Shown here piece by piece: positions 16,018 to 20,948 of a DNA stretch of 20,948 bases (its first letter is position 1; each line of letters begins with the position of its first letter). This stretch comes from Marinilabiliaceae bacterium (lineage in GTDB: Bacteria > Bacteroidota > Bacteroidia > Bacteroidales > Marinilabiliaceae). The translations under genes were made by a program, and so were the position numbers. The notes under the pieces were generated by a model, which was not told the DNA's origin, searched no databases, and saw only the letters and a list, made by a program, of their open reading frames with translations. Where the stretch lies: positions 1 to 20,948 of the forward strand of contig JALVBA010000270.1 in NCBI GenBank assembly GCA_027010905.1, read 5' to 3'.

Positions 16018-18834
16018 ATGATGTTACGAAAAGTCTTTTTTTACTCTGCTCTTGCAGTAAGTCTATCTGCTTTTTCACAAGAGCAACAAACACTTAACAG
16101 TTCTGTACCTTTAGATTCAGCTGTACGCACCGGTGTACTCGATAATGGGATGACCTATTACATCAGGGCAAATAAGGAGCCTAAAGACCGGGCTAGTTTC
16201 TACATGATTCAAAATGTAGGGGCAATTCTTGAGGAGGATAATCAAAATGGGTTAGCTCACTTTCTTGAGCACATGGCGTTTAATGGTACTGAACACTTCC
16301 CGGAAAAGGGCATTATCAATACGCTTGAGAAGCATGGAGTTGCTTTCGGGCGAAATATTAATGCCTACACTGTTAAAGACGAAACGGTTTATAATATTAG
16401 TAATGTACCGGTAGGTCCTGATGGACTATTGGACACATGCCTTATGGTTTTACACGACTGGTCAGACTATCTGTTGCTTACAGAGGAGGAGATAGATGCT
16501 GAGCGTGGTGTAATATCGGAGGAGTGGCGCACACGCCGTAATGCAGGTTTCAGACTGAGTAGTAAATATATGCCTGTTTTGGTTAATCACTCTAAGTACG
16601 GAGAGAGGGATGTTATTGGAGATTTGGACATTATTAAGAACTTCAAATATGATGAGTTGAGGCAGTTTTATCACGACTGGTACCGTACCGATTTGCAGGC
16701 GATTGCTGTTGTGGGTGATTTTGATGCCGCTGAGATGGAGAAGAAGGTGATTGCCATGTTCTCTGAAATACCGGCTGTTGAGAATCCGATGAAGAGATAC
16801 TTTTTGGAGATTCCGGATAATGACAAACCGATGTATGTGCTGGCAACCGATAAAGAGGCCACAAACTCAAGTGTTGCTTTGTATATAAGGCATAAGAGTG
16901 TTGCACCGGAGGATAAGAACTTAGGTTATATGAAAGAGAGTCTGATGGAGAGTCTCGCTTTTTCAATGGTTAACGCCAGAATATCAGAGTTGCTGCAGAA
17001 GGGTACACCTCCCTTTATCAGTGGAAGGATTGGTTACGGCGGACTTACCCGCAAGGATGATGTTTTCTATATTTCTGCTACTGCAAAGGATAATGAAGAG
17101 CCACTTGCTTTTAAAACGATTCTTACCGAAGCTGAGCGTGTAAGGAGGTTTGGTTTTACCGGGGGTGAATTGAAACGTGCTAAACTTAATCTGCTCACCT
17201 CTTATGAAAATGCTCTGAAGCGTAAAGATAAAACTTCTAACGACAGGTTTTGTTCTGAGTACAAGTCGCTGTTTCTTAACGGAGAGCCGGCTCCCGGTAT
17301 CGAGTATGAAAATTCGTTTGCTAAAAGTATAATCCCTCAAATAACTGTAGAGGAGTTAAATACTCTTTTTGCAGGTTATTTTACCGATAAAAACAGGGTG
17401 ATTGTTGTTACCGGACCTGATAAAGAGGAGTTGCATCATCTTACTGAGCAGGAGGCTTTGGCCATAATTTCGGAGGTTGAAAACGACAATACAATTGAAC
17501 CCTACAAAGATGAGGTTGTTGAGAGTGCTTTAGTCTCCGATAAACTTCCTGAGAGTAGTGTAGTTGCAACAAAAGAGCTGCCGATGTTTGGGGCTGTTGA
17601 GTGGACCTTGAGCAACAACACTAAGGTTGTTTACTGCTTTGCCGATTACAATAAGGATAAGATATCTTTCAGTTCGTACAGTAAGGGAGGTTCATCGCTT
17701 TACGAAGTACCCGATCTGGCTACAATCAATATGATGTCGGGGATGATGGGTGCTTTTGGTGTTGGTGAGTTTGATGCCATTTCACTAAAGAAGGCTCTTA
17801 CCGGAAAGAGTGTAAATGTATCCCCTTCTGTTGGCTCGCTGTCTGAGGCTCTGTCGGGAAGCAGCAGGAGAGAGGATTTTGAAACTATGTTACAGTTGGC
17901 ATATCTTTATTTTGAGCATCCGCGTTTCGACGAAGAGGCGTACAAAACATTAATTCAGCGATATAGGGCTTACATAGTTAATCAGAGTGAGAATCCGCAA
18001 AAAATCATGTCTGACAGTTTGAGTATGATATTGAGTAACTACAACCCACGAACTCTTCTGCTCAATGATAAGTTTCTTGACGATGTCTCTTTTGACAGGA
18101 TGAAAGAGATATATGGAGAACGGTTCGATAATGGTGCTGATTTTATCTTTTTCATTGTGGGTGATATTCCTGAAGAGGATGCAAAACGATTGTCGACAAA
18201 GTATCTCGGGGCTATATCGTCAAATAGCAATAGAGAGAACTGGATTGACAGGGAAGAGGATGGGCCTGAAGGTGAGTTGTACAAAAAGATACCTCTGAAG
18301 ATGGCTGAGCCTAAATCAACTGTTGTGATTAACTATGGTGAGGATTTAGCCTACACTCCTAAAAACAGGATTGCGCTATCGATGATAAAAGCTATCCTGA
18401 CACTTCGATACACCGAGTCGGTGCGTGAGAAGGAGGGTGGTACTTACGGTGTTGGTGTAAGAAGCGGTCTGTCGCACTATCCTGAAGCCGAAGGTAGTGT
18501 CTCAATAAGTTTCGACTGTGACCCTGACAGACGTGATGATTTGATTCCTCTTATCTACAAAGAGATTGATGTGTTGAAAAAGGATGGTCCTACACAGGTA
18601 GATCTTGACAAGGTGAAGAAGAATATTCTTAAGAGTCGTAAGGAGCAGAAGGAGAAAAACAGCTACGTGATGGGTACTATCTATAACTATTACGTGAATG
18701 GTGTTAATAACGACCTGCCGGAGAACTACGAAGATATCGTAAACGATATGACCATTAAAGACATCAAAAAAATATCCAATAAGTTCTTTAAAAAGGCTGA
18801 CAAGGTAGAGGTTGTTTTCTACCCTGAAGAGTAA
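16018..18834 (+). CDS. Secreted M16 family zinc metallopeptidase (pitrilysin-like)
   Basis: A 938-residue peptidase with a signal peptide (about 1-20, ending SLSAFSQ), so periplasmic or envelope-located. The inverted zinc motif HFLEH (81-85) gives His81, His85 and catalytic Glu84; the distal zinc ligand is Glu162 in AERGVISEEW, 76 residues on, the spacing typical of M16. The protein holds two tandem M16 halves: an active N-terminal half, and a C-terminal half (from about 520) without a zinc motif that contains the REKEGGTYGVGVRSG segment near 804-818, the conserved arginine/tyrosine substrate-binding region. It resembles PqqL-like peptidases of about 930 residues. Two ATG codons are adjacent at the start and either could be used. 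It is divergent from the HTCS gene across 533 nt and is followed by a strong hairpin. The substrate is unknown. Confidence 0.9.
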   Translation: MMLRKVFFYSALAVSLSAFSQEQQTLNSSVPLDSAVRTGVLDNGMTYYIRANKEPKDRASFYMIQNVGAILEEDNQNGLAHFLEHMAFNGTEHFPEKGIINTLEKHGVAFGRNINAYTVKDETVYNISNVPVGPDGLLDTCLMVLHDWSDYLLLTEEEIDAERGVISEEWRTRRNAGFRLSSKYMPVLVNHSKYGERDVIGDLDIIKNFKYDELRQFYHDWYRTDLQAIAVVGDFDAAEMEKKVIAMFSEIPAVENPMKRYFLEIPDNDKPMYVLATDKEATNSSVALYIRHKSVAPEDKNLGYMKESLMESLAFSMVNARISELLQKGTPPFISGRIGYGGLTRKDDVFYISATAKDNEEPLAFKTILTEAERVRRFGFTGGELKRAKLNLLTSYENALKRKDKTSNDRFCSEYKSLFLNGEPAPGIEYENSFAKSIIPQITVEELNTLFAGYFTDKNRVIVVTGPDKEELHHLTEQEALAIISEVENDNTIEPYKDEVVESALVSDKLPESSVVATKELPMFGAVEWTLSNNTKVVYCFADYNKDKISFSSYSKGGSSLYEVPDLATINMMSGMMGAFGVGEFDAISLKKALTGKSVNVSPSVGSLSEALSGSSRREDFETMLQLAYLYFEHPRFDEEAYKTLIQRYRAYIVNQSENPQKIMSDSLSMILSNYNPRTLLLNDKFLDDVSFDRMKEIYGERFDNGADFIFFIVGDIPEEDAKRLSTKYLGAISSNSNRENWIDREEDGPEGELYKKIPLKMAEPKSTVVINYGEDLAYTPKNRIALSMIKAILTLRYTESVREKEGGTYGVGVRSGLSHYPEAEGSVSISFDCDPDRRDDLIPLIYKEIDVLKKDGPTQVDLDKVKKNILKSRKEQKEKNSYVMGTIYNYYVNGVNNDLPENYEDIVNDMTIKDIKKISNKFFKKADKVEVVFYPEE

Positions 18835-18842
18835 ACTATTAT

Positions 18843-18875
18843 ACCGAAGGCTTCACTCGCAGTGAAGCCTTCGGT
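18843..18875 (+). terminator. Perfect 15-bp hairpin after the M16 gene (copy 1)
   Basis: ACCGAAGGCTTCACT (18843-18857), loop CGC, and a fully complementary right arm (18861-18875). It begins 8 nt after the peptidase stop. No T run follows. A copy with a single base change lies at 20375-20407, after the second barrel gene. Confidence 0.6.
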
Positions 18876-18887
18876 AATCAGTTAATA

Positions 18888-18922
18888 ACCGAGGGAGGTT
18901 AATCAAAACGGACGCTCTCGGT
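18888..18922 (+). repeat. Second inverted repeat in the leader of barrel gene 1
   Basis: ACCGAG (18888-18893) pairs with CTCGGT (18917-18922), with weak further pairing inside. It shares the ACCGA start of the neighbouring terminator-like hairpin and directly precedes the leader segment that is duplicated before the next gene. Confidence 0.4.
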
Positions 18923-18997
18923 AGTCACTAACCAAAAATAAATACTATAATGAGAAATTTACTACGACTATGTTTTGTTGCCATAATCATTTTAAGT
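18923..18997 (+). repeat. Duplicated leader and signal-peptide segment, copy A
   Basis: These 75 nt are identical to 19640-19714 except for T18939 versus C. The segment spans 27 nt of untranslated leader, the ATG at 18950 and 16 codons of the signal peptide. The offset between copies is 717 nt. The next 47 nt are about 79% identical, after which the genes diverge. Confidence 0.85.
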
Positions 18998-19597
18998 ACA
19001 GTAATAAATTCCTCTGCCCAAACCTTTGGGATTAAGGGAGGACTGAATCTATCAAATCAACTATTTAAAACTAATGGAGAAAAAGATGATTTAAATACTA
19101 AAATGAACCCCAGATTTCATCTTGGAGTGACATTGGAGTACCCGATGAACAATCTGTTTTCCTTAGAATCTGGCATCTTATTATCTACTAAAGGCTCTAA
19201 AATAAATTCAACTTTTTCTGATGAAATGGGAGTAGAAGAATCTTACAAAGTAAAATTCAACCTTTATTATATTGATATACCTTTTAATGCAAAGGCTACA
19301 ATAGAACTTAATGGTTTTGATGTTTATGGAACAGTAGGTCCATATTTGGGAATTGGAATTCGAGGTAAAGGTAAATCAGAATTAACTAGCACAATTAAAT
19401 TTGGTAAAGATGAGAATTTGAAAAGGTTGGAATTTGGATTGGCTTTTGGTGGTGGCATGGAGATTAACCGCTTTTTATTTGGCTTGGGTTATAACTTGGG
19501 ATTAACAAATATCTCTAATAATGAATATTCTCAAAAAATCAAGAACCGTGTTATACAAATATCAGCTGGATACAGGTTTGGGAAGAACGAGAAATAG
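18950..19597 (+). CDS. PorT-like outer membrane beta-barrel protein, paralogue 1
   Basis: A 215-residue protein with a signal peptide (MRNLLRLCFVAIIILSTVIN... ending near SSAQ, residue 24) and alternating amphipathic strands of a small outer-membrane barrel of the PorT / OMP_b-brl family. FGIKGGLNLS at the mature start, LEYPMNNLFSLESGILLSTKGSK, YYIDIPFNAK near 107, GPYLGIGIRGKG and a C-terminal strand ending YRFGK are typical. The exact role is unknown; such proteins are common in Bacteroidota and are often just called outer membrane beta-barrel proteins. It is followed by a clear paralogue that shares its leader and signal peptide. It lies 115 nt after the M16 peptidase gene, behind a hairpin, so it may be a separate transcript. 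No TAnnTTTG box was found upstream. Confidence 0.85.
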   Translation: MRNLLRLCFVAIIILSTVINSSAQTFGIKGGLNLSNQLFKTNGEKDDLNTKMNPRFHLGVTLEYPMNNLFSLESGILLSTKGSKINSTFSDEMGVEESYKVKFNLYYIDIPFNAKATIELNGFDVYGTVGPYLGIGIRGKGKSELTSTIKFGKDENLKRLEFGLAFGGGMEINRFLFGLGYNLGLTNISNNEYSQKIKNRVIQISAGYRFGKNEK

Positions 19598-19639
19598 TAA
19601 TTCTTCTCCGAAGGTGTTGCTTAAAGTGACACCATCGCG

Positions 19640-19714
19640 AGTCACTAACCAAAAACAAATACTATAATGAGAAATTTACTACGACTATGTTTTGTTGCCA
19701 TAATCATTTTAAGT
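19640..19714 (+). repeat. Duplicated leader and signal-peptide segment, copy B
   Basis: The second copy of 18923-18997, 74 of 75 positions identical, containing the ATG at 19667. The 42 nt before it (19598-19639) are not closely related to the region upstream of copy A, but also begin with CCGA.GG and can form a short hairpin: GGTGT (19613-19617) with ACACC (19629-19633). Confidence 0.85.
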
Positions 19715-20368
19715 GCAGCTGCAAATTCTATTGCCCAAACCTTTGGGATAAAAGGAGGACTATCTTTGGCAAAGATGCTTGTGGAAAATCTTAATAGAAC
19801 ATATAGTAATGAAATATTGAAAAGACCGGGATTTCAATTTGGCCCCATCGTGGATTTGCCAATGGATAAAGTTGTTTCATTTGAGACAGGTTTGTTACTA
19901 ACCGGTAAGGGTTTCCGGTATAGCACTAGAAGAAATCCCGGGATGTACGAATCAGATGCTATATTAAATACAAACTTACTTTACCTTGATATACCGTTGA
20001 CATTAAAGATTACGATTGATCTTGACGACTCAAAACTTTTTAGTGTCTTTGGTCCCTATGTAGGTGTAGGGTTGAAAAGTACTGTTAAGTGTAATGGAGA
20101 TTGTAGTAAGGGCAAAGAAGATATAGAATTTGGTTCGGAAGAGGATCTTAAAAGAATTGATACCGGAATAAATATGGGTGCTGGAGTGGAAATAACTCCT
20201 TTTCAAATTGGAGTAACTTACAGCTTGGGTTTAGCAAACCTGTCGACCAACACCAATGATAGAAGTGAAAAAGTTAAGAATCGTGTTTGGTTAGTTACAG
20301 TGACCTTGAGATTTGGAAAACGTAGAGCAGAAAAGGATCAAATTCCTTCAGATTTATCATATCTGTAA
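19667..20368 (+). CDS. PorT-like outer membrane beta-barrel protein, paralogue 2
   Basis: A 233-residue paralogue of the preceding gene. The first 16 residues are identical (MRNLLRLCFVAIIILS), the signal peptide ends near SIAQ, and the mature protein begins again with FGIKGGL. Beyond about residue 33 the two proteins are only moderately similar: NLLYLDIPLTLKITIDL against NLYYIDIPFNAKATIEL, and SLGLANLSTNTNDRSEKVKNRV against NLGLTNISNNEYSQKIKNRV. A loop with two cysteines (VKCNGDCSKGKED, near 141-153) is absent from paralogue 1, and a charged tail (RRAEKDQIPSDLSYL) follows the last strand. It is 69 nt after paralogue 1 and followed by a hairpin near-identical to the one after the M16 gene. Function unknown; probably a surface barrel. 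Confidence 0.85.
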   Translation: MRNLLRLCFVAIIILSAAANSIAQTFGIKGGLSLAKMLVENLNRTYSNEILKRPGFQFGPIVDLPMDKVVSFETGLLLTGKGFRYSTRRNPGMYESDAILNTNLLYLDIPLTLKITIDLDDSKLFSVFGPYVGVGLKSTVKCNGDCSKGKEDIEFGSEEDLKRIDTGINMGAGVEITPFQIGVTYSLGLANLSTNTNDRSEKVKNRVWLVTVTLRFGKRRAEKDQIPSDLSYL

Positions 20369-20374
20369 CTAAAC

Positions 20375-20407
20375 ACCGAAGGCTTCACCCGCAGTGAAGC
20401 CTTCGGT
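20375..20407 (+). terminator. Hairpin after barrel gene 2 (copy 2)
   Basis: The same 33-nt sequence as 18843-18875 with one change (C20389 instead of T), which opens one pair next to the loop. It begins 6 nt after the stop of paralogue 2, so it probably ends that transcript. The two copies bracket the barrel-gene pair. Confidence 0.6.
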
Positions 20408-20438
20408 AGTTTCTTCAAATGCTTGTGTGACCGTTACT

Positions 20439-20555
20439 ATGAATGAAGCAATTAACAGTGACTTCAGATTACCAACCAATAGGTATGCCGTAGAGCGTTT
20501 AAGTAAGGATGCCGCAAAGTACTGCTGTCAGAACCTGCGACAGTTGACAGGGTGA
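20439..20555 (+). CDS. Short ORF, 38 residues, doubtful
   Basis: ATG at 20439 to TGA at 20553-20555, reading MNEAINSDFRLPTNRYAVER and on to a C-terminus KYCCQNLRQLTG. The composition is protein-like, with charged residues well spread and two adjacent cysteines, but there is no clear Shine-Dalgarno site and I recognise no family. It could be a gene fragment in a decaying region or a chance frame. Confidence 0.2.
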   Translation: MNEAINSDFRLPTNRYAVERLSKDAAKYCCQNLRQLTG

Positions 20556-20579
20556 GTGGTGTTTGTGAGTAAAGTATTA

Positions 20580-20879
20580 TTACTCCAGAATAACAACAAC
20601 AGGATTATCCTCTTCTTTTATATTGTTTATCAGATTAAGATATTCAATAGAAAGTTTGGATGTGTCTTCTATCGATTCTGCATACTCTAATATTTCATAA
20701 GCCTGAAGGTATGTGAGTAGTTTTTGATTTGTAGAGAATATAGGCCAGAAAGTCATACCTCCGTCAAGATTATTTGTTAACCCTTCAGTTTTAATAAATT
20801 CATTGGTTTCTTTATTGTATAATAACCTGAGTTCGATATAAGAATTATGATTTTTTTTTTGTAAAAAGGATTGTTTTAG
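20580..20879 (-). pseudogene. C-terminal fragment of a probable 6-bladed beta-propeller protein
   Basis: The minus-strand frame is open from 20879 to the TAA at 20580-20582, about 99 codons, with no usable start. It reads ...IELRLLYNKETNEFIKTEGL, then TNNLDGGMTFWPIFSTNQ, then KLLTYLQAYEILEYAES, and ends IKEEDNPVVVILE. The ND/NN-DGG...FWP motif, the Y.AYE.LE segment and the terminal EEDNPVVVI resemble the C-terminal end of Bacteroidota 6-bladed beta-propeller proteins, usually secreted and about 350-400 residues long. The N-terminal three quarters are missing; the reading frame breaks at a poly-T tract (20851-20860) and an inverted repeat. It is therefore a remnant, probably cut by insertion or deletion. 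The family call rests on memory of the pattern. Confidence 0.55.
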
Positions 20880-20927
20880 TTATCTTAAAGCATTGAACAA
20901 CAAAAAGATAACATAAAAACAATCCTT
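20866..20927. repeat. Long imperfect inverted repeat at the broken end of the propeller fragment
   Basis: AAGGATTGTTTT followed by AGTTATCTT (20866-20886) pairs with AAGATAAC...AAAACAATCCTT (20905-20927): 12 and 8 bp interrupted by a small bulge, with an 18-nt loop. It lies exactly where the reading frame of the propeller fragment stops, next to a run of ten Ts. It may be the end of an inserted element or a terminator for the gene reading leftward. Confidence 0.55.
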
Positions 20928-20928
20928 A

Positions 20929-20948
20929 TGAATAAGAACGTAAATTTA
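20929..20948 (+). CDS. Possible start of a gene leaving the window
   Basis: An ATG at 20929 opens MNKNVN... and stays open to the window end, 2 nt after the inverted repeat. It is too short to judge. If real, it would belong to whatever replaced the missing part of the propeller gene. Confidence 0.2.

Noticed and set aside
16643..17340. Minus-strand frames of 107 and 118 codons within the M16 gene
   Set aside because: They lie wholly inside the peptidase gene on the other strand, and their predicted composition is not protein-like.
1..20948. tRNA or rRNA genes
   Set aside because: No cloverleaf or conserved rRNA segment was recognised by eye; a tRNAscan-SE run would settle it.

Overview
The window looks like a chromosomal segment of a low-GC Bacteroidota, most likely order Bacteroidales or a close relative. 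The evidence is a BamD–Rpb6/omega–CoaBC–DUF4835–RecN gene run typical of that group, a 1343-residue one-protein hybrid two-component regulator, PorT-like outer-membrane barrels, promoters of the TTG-N20-TAnnTTTG type, and weak or absent Shine-Dalgarno sites at most starts.

Layout. (1) 1-1817: a 407-residue protein with ATP-grasp-like signatures (+), facing a pair of overlapping small unknown genes (-). (2) 2018-7178: a housekeeping cluster, all +. It holds a BamD lipoprotein, an RNA polymerase omega-like subunit, CoaBC for coenzyme A synthesis, a secreted DUF4835 protein and the DNA-repair ATPase RecN. A strong A/T-rich hairpin with a T run divides the cluster between the omega gene and coaBC. 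(3) 7241-8145: fabI (enoyl-ACP reductase) with its own promoter. (4) 8292-10589: cysD and cysN, the two subunits of ATP sulfurylase, closed by a good terminator. (5) 10590-11447: a gene-poor stretch with inverted repeats and a 5'-truncated IS630-type transposase. (6) 11453-15484 (-): the hybrid sensor/regulator, with two seven-bladed propellers, Y_Y_Y, one membrane span, kinase, receiver and AraC output. No SusC/SusD or glycoside hydrolase gene accompanies it. (7) 15485-16017: a non-coding stretch with a 140-nt palindromic element, a CCTGCC-type hairpin and a repeated TATACTATTT motif. (8) 16018-18834: a secreted M16 zinc peptidase. (9) 18835-20407: two tandem outer-membrane barrel genes whose upstream leader and signal-peptide DNA is almost identical while the mature proteins differ. 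The pair is bracketed by two near-identical 33-nt hairpins. (10) 20408-20948: decaying DNA with a short ORF, the C-terminal fragment of a probable 6-bladed beta-propeller protein (-), a long inverted repeat, and possibly the first codons of a gene leaving the window.

The first half is conserved core genome: envelope assembly, transcription, CoA, fatty acid and sulfate metabolism, and DNA repair. From about 10.6 kb onward the window is accessory in character, with an IS remnant, palindromic repeats, duplicated surface-protein genes and a gene fragment. I did not find a clear new defence or mobile system. The most unusual structures are the leader-sharing barrel-gene pair with its bracketing hairpins and the 140-nt palindromic element before the peptidase gene.
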